A stretch of DNA of 11,159 nucleotides, taken from the NCBI GenBank assembly GCA_964614375.1, contig CAZTLI010000153.1, forward strand, positions 1 through 11,159, given 5' to 3'. This document shows, piece by piece, positions 1-6,941 of the stretch. Position 1 is the stretch's first letter. Each line of letters opens with the position of its first letter. Source of the stretch: CAZTLI01 sp964614375 (GTDB lineage Bacteria > Chloroflexota > Anaerolineae > Aggregatilineales > Phototrophicaceae). The translations under genes and the position numbers were made by a program. Below the pieces are notes generated by a model. That model did not search any database, had not been told where the DNA came from, and was given only the letters and a program-made list of their open reading frames with translations.

Positions 1-1221
1 CGCCACTTCTGCTAGACTCATACCTTCATGCACTGCCACCGCTGTCGCCAGCAGGATATTGGTGACGTTGTGTTCACCGAGCACAGGTGTCGTGAAAAGT
101 GCATCGCCGCCTGTGAGGGTATCGGTCACTGCAAAGGTCAATCCATTGAGCGTTTCCGTGATATTGGATGCAACAAAACGCGGTATTCCATCTTGTGCAG
201 CGTCCGGCGCAATCGACTTACTAACCGTCAAGCGGGTATTTGGATAACCTTTATCAACCATCGCGCGGATATAGGGATTGTCAATATTGAACACAGCAAC
301 CCCGTCCGCTGGCAGTGCCTTAATGAGTTCATACTTGGAGATGGCGGTATTTTCCAGACTGCCGAACCGTTCCAGGTGCTGCGGCCCCACTTCGACCATG
401 ATGCCGATTGACGGATGCACCACGTCGCAGATTTCCTTGATTTCACCGGGCACATACGCACCCATCTCAGCGATGAAATAGTCGATGCTGTAATCATCCG
501 CCAGATAGTTGTTAATCGCGATGCACACACCCATCGTCGTGTTATAGCTCTTCGGCGTCGGGAAAGCCTTATAACGTCCATTCAGGATATGCGCCAGCAC
601 GCTCTTAGTCGTCGTCTTGCCATAGCTGCCTGTGATGCCGATGACCGTTGGCCGCACATTATCCAACACCGCCCGCGCCTGGGCGATGAAGCGCTGCCGG
701 AACAGTGCCTCCACAGGTTTCATCAGGATATTCCCGATAATCAGGAACAGCGGCGATAGCAAAAACACGATGAGTCCGACCAATCCGGTCAATATTGCCA
801 GTAAGCCACTGATGTCCGGCAGGGTCAGACTGTTGAGAATCAACACACTACCAGCCAGCAGCGCCGCAGCCACCACAAATGCCATCCCTAAAATGCGAGT
901 CGCACGACCTGTACGAACAAATGTCTTTTTGACTTCGCGCGTCCGGGGAGGCCACACCGCAATCACCGCAAACAGCGCGCCAACTATCGCGTTCAACTGC
1001 GAACCGGGCGCTTCCGCCAGCATAAATCCCGCCGCCATGCCAATGAACCACGCAGCAGGCGGACGATTAGGCAGCCAGCGCAACCGTTCCGCAAACAACC
1101 AGCGCACATAACGTGGACTTTTGTATTCTTCGATTTGGTAGTACCGCGCTTGCTGATAGATACGAACGAGCGTCCCCACGAACCAGATGAACGCAATGAC
1201 GAGAATCAGGAATGGTGGCAT
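1..1221 (-). CDS. murF: Membrane-anchored MurF-like Mur ligase, 3' end outside window
   Basis: The frame is open from an ATG at 1221 to the window edge, giving 407 residues with no stop. The first ~170 residues are unusual for this family: a helix at about 3-20, hydrophobic stretches near 57-90 and 110-130, and a long one at 138-165, suggesting four to five membrane segments. A Mur ligase central domain follows, with the ATP loop GITGSYGKTTTK at 195-206, the TPKSYNTT segment at 222-229, AEMG at 251-254, GPQHLERFG at 279-287 and GEHNVTN at 382-388. MurF joins D-Ala-D-Ala to UDP-MurNAc-tripeptide in peptidoglycan synthesis, normally in the cytosol. The motifs fit MurF better than MurC, D or E, but substrate specificity is inferred. 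Only a weak GAGAAAG lies before the start. It is transcribed away from the pseudouridine synthase gene. Confidence 0.85.
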   Translation of the reverse strand, partial: MPPFLILVIAFIWFVGTLVRIYQQARYYQIEEYKSPRYVRWLFAERLRWLPNRPPAAWFIGMAAGFMLAEAPGSQLNAIVGALFAVIAVWPPRTREVKKTFVRTGRATRILGMAFVVAAALLAGSVLILNSLTLPDISGLLAILTGLVGLIVFLLSPLFLIIGNILMKPVEALFRQRFIAQARAVLDNVRPTVIGITGSYGKTTTKSVLAHILNGRYKAFPTPKSYNTTMGVCIAINNYLADDYSIDYFIAEMGAYVPGEIKEICDVVHPSIGIMVEVGPQHLERFGSLENTAISKYELIKALPADGVAVFNIDNPYIRAMVDKGYPNTRLTVSKSIAPDAAQDGIPRFVASNITETLNGLTFAVTDTLTGGDALFTTPVLGEHNVTNILLATAVAVHEGMSLAEVA

Positions 1222-1265
1222 AACTTTCTCACGATGCGGTGTGACTATGAAATCATGTGTCTACC

Positions 1266-1293
1266 ATTATAGATTGCAGACCGGGATTGTCAT
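1266..1293 (-). promoter_or_regulatory. Candidate sigma-70-type promoter for the MurF-like gene
   Basis: Read on the minus strand there is ATGACA (1288-1293), a 16-base spacer, and a perfect TATAAT (1266-1271). Transcription would begin near 1259, about 38 bases before the ATG at 1221. Its position in the divergent intergenic gap supports it; there is no experimental evidence. Confidence 0.6.
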
Positions 1294-1342
1294 GGGGAAA
1301 TCGGGCAGTCCAGTAGAATCTTGCAAGATAAAAACTCGAATA

Positions 1343-1371
1343 TTCAAACCTGGCGCACAAATTGCTATAAT
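1343..1371 (+). promoter_or_regulatory. Candidate promoter for the pseudouridine synthase-plsC unit
   Basis: TTCAAA (1343-1348), a 17-base spacer and TATAAT (1366-1371) are seen. The -10 box is preceded by TGC, making it an extended -10 element. Transcription would start near 1378, leaving a leader of about 55 bases before the GTG at 1434. It lies back to back with the murF promoter. Confidence 0.6.
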
Positions 1372-1433
1372 ATCCTTCTCGTTTCAATGATTTAACCAAC
1401 TACCGTCGGGATGACGCAAGGAGAAACCCCACA

Positions 1434-2240
1434 GTGGCACAAGAACGTGTACAAAAACTTATGGCGCAGGCCAATTATGGCTCACGGCGCGCCTGTGAAA
1501 CAATCATCAATCAAGGGCGTGTGACCGTCAATGGCAAGGTTATCACACTGGGCGACAAAGCCGACCCACTTACGGACGATATCCGTGTGGATGGTGAACG
1601 TATCGCGCCGCACAAACAGCCCAAACGCTATATTGTCGTCAATAAACCCATGAATATTCTATCAACCAATGCCAGGCCACCGGGCGATGACCGTGATACC
1701 ATTCGCGAACTGATTCCGATTGAGGGGCATTTATTCACCATCGGACGGCTCGACGCCAACAGCGAAGGTCTGATGGTGCTGACCAATGATGGCGACCTGA
1801 CCAACAAACTCGCCCACCCGCGTTATAATCATACCAAGACCTATAAAGTCACAGTGTATGGACATCCCACCAACGACACACTGGAAAAGTGGGAAAATGG
1901 CGTCTGGCTGCCCGAAGGCAAAACCGCCGCCTGCTCTGTCCGCATCGTCGCGTCTGATAAAGAGACAACGACACTGCGAATCGTCATGATTGAAGGCAAA
2001 AAGCGGCAAATCCGGCGCGTGGCGTCGATGCTGGGGCATTCAGTCAAACGCCTCGTCCGAACGCACATCGGACAGCTCGGTCTCGGCACGCTCAGACGTG
2101 GCGAATGGTATGAACTGGGTGACGAAGAAGTGGGTGCGATGCAGATTCCTGCCCCAGAGCTAAAATACATCAAAAGCCTGCGGAGAGGCCATCGCGCCTA
2201 CAGCGACCCTGTTAACGAGAAAAAACGCTTTAAGAGCTAA
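1434..2240 (+). CDS. rluB: rRNA pseudouridine synthase, RluB/RsuA family
   Basis: 268 residues, a normal length for the family. An N-terminal S4 RNA-binding domain (about residues 2-60) leads into the pseudouridine synthase domain. The motif GRLDANSEGLMVLTNDG at 104-120 contains the presumed catalytic Asp107, and QIRRVASMLGH (192-202) is the usual second signature. Family members isomerise a single uridine in 23S rRNA (RluB, RluF, RluE) or 16S rRNA (RsuA); the exact target cannot be read from the sequence. The start is GTG, chosen because AAGGAG at 1418-1423 sits 10 bases upstream and the S4 domain begins straight after it. The basic C-terminal tail (about 245-268) is beyond the core fold. 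plsC follows after 25 bases, probably in the same transcript. Confidence 0.93.
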   Translation: MAQERVQKLMAQANYGSRRACETIINQGRVTVNGKVITLGDKADPLTDDIRVDGERIAPHKQPKRYIVVNKPMNILSTNARPPGDDRDTIRELIPIEGHLFTIGRLDANSEGLMVLTNDGDLTNKLAHPRYNHTKTYKVTVYGHPTNDTLEKWENGVWLPEGKTAACSVRIVASDKETTTLRIVMIEGKKRQIRRVASMLGHSVKRLVRTHIGQLGLGTLRRGEWYELGDEEVGAMQIPAPELKYIKSLRRGHRAYSDPVNEKKRFKS

Positions 2241-2265
2241 TCTATCCAGCGACAGGGAACAGACC

Positions 2266-3033
2266 ATGAGCGACACAAACACGCTCGAAAGTATCCAGAA
2301 GCAGCAGGCGCGGTTGGCATGGCGACGGCATCTGCTGCGCGGTTTGATTCGGCTGATTGGCTTTCGCTTCATCAGGGTCGAAACGCTGGGACTGGAAAAT
2401 ATCCCGCCGACTGTCCCCGCCATTCTCATGATGAATCACATCTCTGGCCTTGACCCGGTAGCGTGCATGGCGGTGGTGACGCACCGCTTTGTCGTGCCAT
2501 TGGGCAAAGCCGAACTCGCATCCAATCCAGCAATGGTGCCGTTCGTCAAGTGGTGGGGTGGATTACTGGTTAAACGCGGCGAAGTAGATCGCAAAGGGCT
2601 GACCGAAACCATCAATCTCACCAAAAGCGGTCAACTGGTGCTCATCGCGCCCGAAGGCACACGCCACCCCGAAGGTCTATCGCGCCCGAAGGATGGCCTC
2701 GTATTTGTCGCCACGAAAGCCGATGCCGTCATCATTCCCGCCGCTATCAATTATGCGCGTGATTGGAAAACCCGTCTCAAGGGCTTCAAACGAGGACGCT
2801 TAACGGTCAGTTTTGGGCGTCCGTTCAAGTTCAAGGCGGACGACGGACGTGTCAGCAAAGAAGACCGCGCCACGATGATGGACGAAGCGATGTATCAACT
2901 CGCACTAGCCATCGTTGAACCCGATATTCGCGGTTTTTATAGTGATACGGAAAATGCTACTACACGCTTCATTGAGTTTGTCGATGTCGCGCCAGCGTCT
3001 GTGACAACGCCTGCGCCTGCCCTTGCCAAATAA
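2266..3033 (+). CDS. plsC: 1-acylglycerol-3-phosphate O-acyltransferase, PlsC family
   Basis: 255 residues with the PlsC/LPLAT block pattern: NHISGLD at 57-63 (the NHx4D catalytic motif, His58 and Asp63), GGLLVKRG at 98-105 (the glycerol-phosphate-binding arginine block), PEGTR at 129-133, and VIIPAAI at 155-161. The family transfers an acyl chain to the sn-2 position of lysophosphatidic acid to make phosphatidic acid, at the inner face of the membrane. The N-terminal 20 residues are Gln/Arg-rich, followed by a moderately hydrophobic stretch near 24-35. The last 15 residues are Ala/Pro/Thr-rich and probably disordered. The ribosome-binding site is weak (AGGGAA region). Other LPLAT specificities are possible. 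Confidence 0.88.
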   Translation: MSDTNTLESIQKQQARLAWRRHLLRGLIRLIGFRFIRVETLGLENIPPTVPAILMMNHISGLDPVACMAVVTHRFVVPLGKAELASNPAMVPFVKWWGGLLVKRGEVDRKGLTETINLTKSGQLVLIAPEGTRHPEGLSRPKDGLVFVATKADAVIIPAAINYARDWKTRLKGFKRGRLTVSFGRPFKFKADDGRVSKEDRATMMDEAMYQLALAIVEPDIRGFYSDTENATTRFIEFVDVAPASVTTPAPALAK

Positions 3034-3066
3034 AAACGTTATGGGTAAGATGTGCCGCCTGTAACG

Positions 3067-3072
3067 TATAAT
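3067..3072 (+). promoter_or_regulatory. Candidate -10 element for the glmS leader
   Basis: A perfect TATAAT stands 50 bases before the predicted ribozyme cleavage site, so a transcript starting near 3079 would include the whole ribozyme. No good -35 hexamer is found at 16-18 bases, so the promoter may be weak or activator-dependent, or the -10 may be fortuitous. A 6-base inverted repeat, ACGTTA (3036-3041) and TAACGT (3062-3067), overlaps its first base. No U-tract terminator separates it from plsC, so read-through from plsC is also possible. Confidence 0.45.
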
Positions 3073-3120
3073 AGAGAGACAGTAAAGGAGGAAAACGCCC
3101 AAAACATCCCGGAGGAAAGA

Positions 3121-3331
3121 TAGCGCATGGGCCTGCCAACAGCAGGTTGACGCGGTGGCGGTTGTTCACTTCAATGTGAACCTAACCCGGTAAAACCGGG
3201 GAACAGCGACAGATCAGCGGGTGCCGCCAGGGTGCCATACCACACATCCTCGTCATTTACCTCCGTATAAAACGAAAGCCCGACGCGAAATCCAACCGGT
3301 AACGGTTGGGACAAGCCGATGGCATGTGGTC
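3121..3331 (+). ncRNA. glmS self-cleaving ribozyme in the 5' leader of glmS
   Basis: The ribozyme senses glucosamine-6-phosphate, uses it as cofactor, and cleaves the mRNA, lowering glmS expression. Seen here: the TAGCGC cleavage context, with predicted cut between A3122 and G3123; P1 = 3130-3136 with 3142-3148; then GACGCGG at 3149-3155, close to the usual GACGAGG; P2 = TGGCGG 3156-3161 with CCGCCA 3224-3229; the core AGCGGGTGCC just before it (3216-3225); P3 = ACCACA 3239-3244 with TGTGGT 3325-3330; P3.1 pseudoknot = GGGTG 3230-3234 with CATCC 3245-3249; P4 = CCAACCG 3292-3298, GTAA tetraloop, CGGTTGG 3303-3309. This order and topology match known glmS ribozymes recalled from memory, and the next gene is glmS. 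Odd points: GCGCA instead of GCGCC after the cut, CAGCGG instead of CGGCGG, and an extra ~45 bases at P2a. Ends are approximate. Confidence 0.85.
3164..3200 (+). other. Two-hairpin insertion at the P2a position of the glmS ribozyme
   Basis: GTTCAC (3164-3169) pairs with GTGAAC (3176-3181), and CCCGGT (3186-3191) with ACCGGG (3195-3200). Most glmS ribozymes I recall have only a short hairpin here. An alternative pairing, TTGTTC 3162-3167 with GAACAG 3201-3206, would close the whole insertion as one longer helix but excludes the first hairpin. Confidence 0.6.
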
Positions 3332-3336
3332 GCAGA

Positions 3337-3411
3337 ACGTCTACGCCGATGTAGATGTGTGCTGGCTGTGTTTGGGCGGCACAACAGGCTGCGTTTATCC
3401 AACTGAACGCA
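3337..3411 (+). promoter_or_regulatory. Two stem-loops between the ribozyme and the glmS ribosome-binding site
   Basis: ACGTCTAC (3337-3344) pairs with GTAGATGT (3351-3358) over a six-base loop, eight pairs including one G-U. TGCGTT (3390-3395) pairs with AACGCA (3406-3411). The second hairpin ends seven bases before the GGAGG at 3418-3422. No U-tract follows either, so they are not intrinsic terminators. They lie 3' of the ribozyme core; a role in stability or translation is possible but unproven. Confidence 0.4.
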
Positions 3412-3432
3412 TAAAACGGAGGAAATCCCCCA

Positions 3433-5280
3433 ATGTGTGGAATCGTCGGTTATATTGGCACGCGCAATGCCACGACAATCGTTGTTGATGGTTTGCAGCG
3501 TCTGGAATATCGCGGCTATGATTCGGCGGGCATTGCTGTCATTCAGGATGGTGAAATTGCCGTCCGGCGTGATGTCGGCAAGCTGTCGAACCTGCGCGAG
3601 AAATTACAATCCAGCCCTATCGCCGGGACAACGGGAATCGGGCATACACGCTGGGCGACACATGGCGCGCCCGCCGAACACAACGCCCATCCCCACGTCA
3701 GCATGAACGGCGATTTTGTCGTCGTCCACAACGGCATTGTCGAGAATTACCTCGAACTGCGCGAAGAACTCATGGCAGAAGGTGTGCAGTTCAAGTCCGA
3801 GACCGATACTGAGGTAATCGTCCAGCTTGTCGAACGCTTCGCCAGTAATGGCGCGAATAACGACATCACCGAAGCCACGCGCAAAGCGGTGCAGTATCTC
3901 AAAGGCGCGCACGCCATCGTCGTCTTCAGCAAACATCAACCAGATCGGCTGGTCGCCGTGCGAATTGGTAATGCCGGCGGTGTGGCGCTGGGCTTGGGCA
4001 AAAACGAGAATTTCATTGCATCCGACATCCCCGCCATCCTCGAACACACCCGCCGTATGATCTTTCTCGAAAGTCGGCAGATAGCGACCCTCACGGCTGA
4101 TACCTATCGCGTGCAGACGCTGGATGGCAAGTCCGTTGACCCCGAAATCAACGACATCGCGTGGGACCCGGTGAGTGCGGCAAAAGGTGAATATCGCCAT
4201 TTCATGCAAAAGGAAATATTCGAGCAGCCACAAAGCATCACCGATACCATTCGCGGACGCATCGACTTTGAACACTTTGATGTGATTCTACGCCATTTGA
4301 ATCTCACGGCTGAACACGCCAGAGCACTAACGCGCCTGGTCACCGTCGCCTGTGGGACGAGCTATTACAGTGGACTCGTCGGCAAGTTTTACATCGAACA
4401 CATGGCGCGGCTGAATGTCGAAGTGGATTATGGCAGCGAATACCGCTATCGTGACCCCATCATCGACGAAGACAGCGCCGTCCTCGCCATTACCCAGAGC
4501 GGCGAGACCGTTGATACGCTGGCAGCGATGGAAGAAGCGCGCGAGAAAAATGCCACCCTGTGGAGTATCGTCAATGCAATCGGCAGTCAGGCTATGCGCG
4601 TCGCCGATGGTTATATCAGTATGAACGCCGGGCCAGAAATTGGGGTCGCATCGACCAAAGCGTTCACTTCCAGCATGGTCGATCAATACTTGCTGGGCAT
4701 CTATCTGGGGCAGCTACGCGGCACACTTACGCCCGAGCAGCGCAGGCAATATGTACAGGACATCGCCCGCCTGCCCGACTTCATGGGTCGCACCCTGGAA
4801 CTCGACAAGGAGATTCAAACCCTCGCCCAGCAGCTTTATCAGTATACCAATTTCCTGTATCTGGGGCGCGGAATTAACTATCCCATCGCATTGGAAGGCG
4901 CTCTCAAACTTAAAGAAATCAGCTACATCCATGCTGAAGGCTATCCCGCGGGCGAGATGAAACATGGGCCGATTGCCCTCATTGACGAAAACATGCCCGT
5001 ACTGGTGTTGACGCTCAAAGACCATCTCTATGACAAGATGCTAAGTCAGGTGGAACAGGCCAAAGCGCGCGGGGGGGTCGTCATTGCCATTGCGACAGAA
5101 GGTGACGAATTTATCCAAACCAAAGCCGACCATGTGCTGTACATCCCGGAGACGCCGCACTTGATTAGCCCGATTGTGGCAGTGCTGCCGCTGCAACTGC
5201 TGGCTTATCATATTGCTGTGCATCGGGGCGCGGATGTCGATCAACCGCGCAATCTCGCCAAAAGCGTCACTGTCGAATAA
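3433..5280 (+). CDS. glmS: Glutamine-fructose-6-phosphate aminotransferase (isomerizing)
   Basis: 615 residues, full length for the family. GlmS makes glucosamine-6-phosphate from fructose-6-phosphate and glutamine, the first committed step towards UDP-GlcNAc, peptidoglycan and other cell-wall sugars. The N-terminal class II glutamine amidotransferase domain (about 1-220) starts MCGIVGYIG, with Cys2 as the nucleophile once Met is removed; HTRWATHG (71-78) and HNG (99-101) are glutamine-site motifs. Two SIS isomerase domains follow (about 290-430 and 460-600) with CGTS (307-310), TQSGET (354-359), STKAF (407-411) and KHGP (510-513). The C-terminus keeps the family ending DQPRNLAKSVTVE, including the conserved lysine. 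A strong GGAGGA (3418-3423) precedes the ATG by nine bases. Expression is probably controlled by the ribozyme in its leader. Confidence 0.98.
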   Translation: MCGIVGYIGTRNATTIVVDGLQRLEYRGYDSAGIAVIQDGEIAVRRDVGKLSNLREKLQSSPIAGTTGIGHTRWATHGAPAEHNAHPHVSMNGDFVVVHNGIVENYLELREELMAEGVQFKSETDTEVIVQLVERFASNGANNDITEATRKAVQYLKGAHAIVVFSKHQPDRLVAVRIGNAGGVALGLGKNENFIASDIPAILEHTRRMIFLESRQIATLTADTYRVQTLDGKSVDPEINDIAWDPVSAAKGEYRHFMQKEIFEQPQSITDTIRGRIDFEHFDVILRHLNLTAEHARALTRLVTVACGTSYYSGLVGKFYIEHMARLNVEVDYGSEYRYRDPIIDEDSAVLAITQSGETVDTLAAMEEAREKNATLWSIVNAIGSQAMRVADGYISMNAGPEIGVASTKAFTSSMVDQYLLGIYLGQLRGTLTPEQRRQYVQDIARLPDFMGRTLELDKEIQTLAQQLYQYTNFLYLGRGINYPIALEGALKLKEISYIHAEGYPAGEMKHGPIALIDENMPVLVLTLKDHLYDKMLSQVEQAKARGGVVIAIATEGDEFIQTKADHVLYIPETPHLISPIVAVLPLQLLAYHIAVHRGADVDQPRNLAKSVTVE

Positions 5281-5293
5281 CGAAACAATTCAA

Positions 5294-5325
5294 AGGAGTG
5301 CGGGCGATTCTAAACCCGCACTCCT
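5294..5325. terminator. Stem-loop between convergent glmS and the MFS gene
   Basis: An 11-pair perfect stem: AGGAGTGCGGG (5294-5304) with CCCGCACTCCT (5315-5325), loop of ten bases. It starts 14 bases after the glmS stop. There is no good U-tract on the plus side; the minus side is followed by a T-rich but broken run (TTTGAATTGTTT). It probably acts on both convergent genes, either as terminator or as 3'-end stabiliser. Confidence 0.65.
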
Positions 5326-5355
5326 CGTCGTATCCGCAGCAATCCATATCAGGAT

Positions 5356-6573
5356 TCAGGCCTGAATCCAGCGTTCCACCACGCGCCGCCCCACAAGCAG
5401 CCCGCCACTCAGTACGACTAATAATAGGCCAATCGCCACATACATCCCATCAATTTCTAAGGGTTGAATCAACGGCTGTGTGACGATTGGCGACAAAAAT
5501 TGCCCGAAGAAAATCGCTGTCGTAAATCCGCCCATCGCCCGCCCTCGGATAGCAACAGGTGACTCATTCGCTAACCAGACATTGATACTCGGCATCATCA
5601 ACCCAATGCCAAAACCGGCGAGGGGCAGCGCAACCAACAGCAGCGCCCAACCTTCTGCCAAACCCAAACCGACAAATGCCACACCTGTCATCACAAAAGC
5701 CAGCATCACTGCCGGAATATGATCCAGATAGGGTTCAAAACGTGAAAATTGCGAAGAAGCCAATGCAAAAAATAGAGTCGCCAGGGCAATGGCGATCCCG
5801 GTTGCAGCGCCCGTCGCGCCGACCAATCCCTGCAAATAAAACGGAAGTTGTACTGGCACGGTATAAAATACGATTTGCATAAACGCAGCATTGGCATACA
5901 CGAAGACCATTAAGCGTAACGGCACACGGTTCACACCACCAGCCGCGCTTTGCAGATTTTCAGGCGTATGCCGCGCCGGTTCATAGAGAATGCGGATGAT
6001 AAATGGAATAATCAACAGGGATGATAAATACAGTAGAAAGGGCGCGCGCCAGTTGATGTCTGCCAGCACACCACCGATCGGCAAAAACAGCGTGCCGCCT
6101 AACCCCATGAAAGCCGCCTGCAATCCAAGAAAGGTCGAGCGCGCGCGTCCCGTGTAGTAATCAGTAATCAAGGTTGTGACACTCGTCATCACACCAGCCA
6201 CACCCAGACCGAGAAACGCACGCGATATAAGTAACATCCAGATAGACGACGCCAGGTAACCCGAACCACCCGCCACCGCATACAATACCGCCGCCACGAT
6301 CAATAACCGTTTACGCCCCATTTTATCGACGATGTACCCCACTATCGGCGCGCCGATGACGATGAAAAGCGCTGGCAGAGTCAGCACCAGCCGCGCCCAG
6401 AATTCAATATCGGGTGTGTCGATGAAATAGTTCTGTATCGCGGGCAGCGACGGCGAAATAATTGCCCCTGCCATTACCGTCAGGGTGCTGGTAACAAGCA
6501 GAATCGCTTTGAAGAGAAAACCATCGGATTCTGCGGGTTGTTCTAGCGGGAGATTGCCTTCAAGATTCGTCAT
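5356..6573 (-). CDS. MFS transporter, 12 membrane helices, drug-efflux-like
   Basis: 405 residues from the chosen start. Twelve hydrophobic helices can be marked out in two groups of six, with a hydrophilic loop at about 200-220 between them, as in the major facilitator superfamily. The loop between helices 2 and 3 carries GYIVDKMGRKRLL (80-92 counted from the upstream ATG), which matches motif A of the family. General form and length resemble DHA1-type proton-coupled exporters; the substrate cannot be told. Two ATGs are adjacent (6576 and 6573); GAGGA at 6578-6582 gives better spacing (four to five bases) to the second, so 6573 is used. The gene converges on glmS and stands alone, with no regulator next to it. 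Confidence 0.88.
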   Translation of the reverse strand: MTNLEGNLPLEQPAESDGFLFKAILLVTSTLTVMAGAIISPSLPAIQNYFIDTPDIEFWARLVLTLPALFIVIGAPIVGYIVDKMGRKRLLIVAAVLYAVAGGSGYLASSIWMLLISRAFLGLGVAGVMTSVTTLITDYYTGRARSTFLGLQAAFMGLGGTLFLPIGGVLADINWRAPFLLYLSSLLIIPFIIRILYEPARHTPENLQSAAGGVNRVPLRLMVFVYANAAFMQIVFYTVPVQLPFYLQGLVGATGAATGIAIALATLFFALASSQFSRFEPYLDHIPAVMLAFVMTGVAFVGLGLAEGWALLLVALPLAGFGIGLMMPSINVWLANESPVAIRGRAMGGFTTAIFFGQFLSPIVTQPLIQPLEIDGMYVAIGLLLVVLSGGLLVGRRVVERWIQA

Positions 6574-6723
6574 CATGTCCTCGTGTTCATTTGACCGACT
6601 CTACAGATTTTAGACAACGACGATAATCCAACTATTACCATTGTTCGTCAGCAGGGATAGATTTTCACACCACTTCAGCAAAATGCACAAACGAAATCGG
6701 CGAATCTTCTAATACCTCGCAAA

Positions 6724-6752
6724 TTGACAAGTCCCGATTCGCGTGTCACAAT
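6724..6752 (+). promoter_or_regulatory. Candidate promoter for the aminotransferase gene
   Basis: A perfect TTGACA (6724-6729), a 17-base spacer and CACAAT (6747-6752), which has four of six -10 bases. The start would be near 6759, giving a leader of about 180 bases that includes the hairpin at 6852-6869. Confidence 0.4.
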
Positions 6753-6851
6753 GATGCACATGAACATACTCAAAATCTCTGACCGCAATTCGATGACCAC
6801 CACCTGCCCAAAATGATGGATAGGGGTTTTCGTGCTGCTGGTCTACCGATG

Positions 6852-6869
6852 CCCCGTAAGGGGTTTTTT
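6852..6869 (+). terminator. Terminator-like hairpin in the aminotransferase leader
   Basis: CCCC (6852-6855), a GTAA loop, GGGG (6860-6863) and then six Ts (6864-6869). The stem is short (four G-C pairs plus a possible G-T) but the U-tract is good. It lies 72 bases before the aminotransferase start and on the same strand. A second GGGGTTTT copy at 6823-6830 could pair with the same CCCC, so two alternative folds are possible. It could be an attenuator or the end of an unseen short transcript. Confidence 0.5.
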
Positions 6870-6941
6870 GTTTATATAGGACTGTGACATGAGACGGTGC
6901 AGCAGTGTATATCTTTCAATCTATCGAGGAGAGGGTTAAAC

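Larger units (their letters stand above)
6577..6941. other. Divergent intergenic region between the MFS gene and the aminotransferase gene
   Basis: 365 bases with no gene I can call with confidence. The left part (6577-6720) must hold the MFS promoter, but I see no good -35/-10 pair on the minus strand. The right part holds a candidate plus-strand promoter, a possible 18-codon leader peptide (6760-6816) with no ribosome-binding site, and a terminator-like hairpin, each treated separately. No repeats are evident. Confidence 0.5.

Noticed and set aside
632..1111. A 159-codon plus-strand frame opposite the MurF-like gene
   Set aside because: The minus strand encodes a continuous Mur ligase with all motifs through this stretch; the plus-strand frame has no family resemblance.
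3604..4275. A 223-codon open frame on the minus strand opposite glmS
   Set aside because: It lies fully inside glmS, which has every family motif; the antisense frame shows no recognisable domain and no ribosome-binding site. It is a by-product of glmS codon use.
6897..6941. Upstream GTG start for the aminotransferase
   Set aside because: It would add 15 residues, some encoded by the strong GAGGAGAGGG ribosome-binding site itself, which is correctly spaced from the ATG at 6942.
6577..6941. A metabolite riboswitch in the aminotransferase leader
   Set aside because: I looked for conserved cores of common riboswitches (SAM, glycine, lysine, T-box) and recognised none; only a short terminator-like hairpin is supported.
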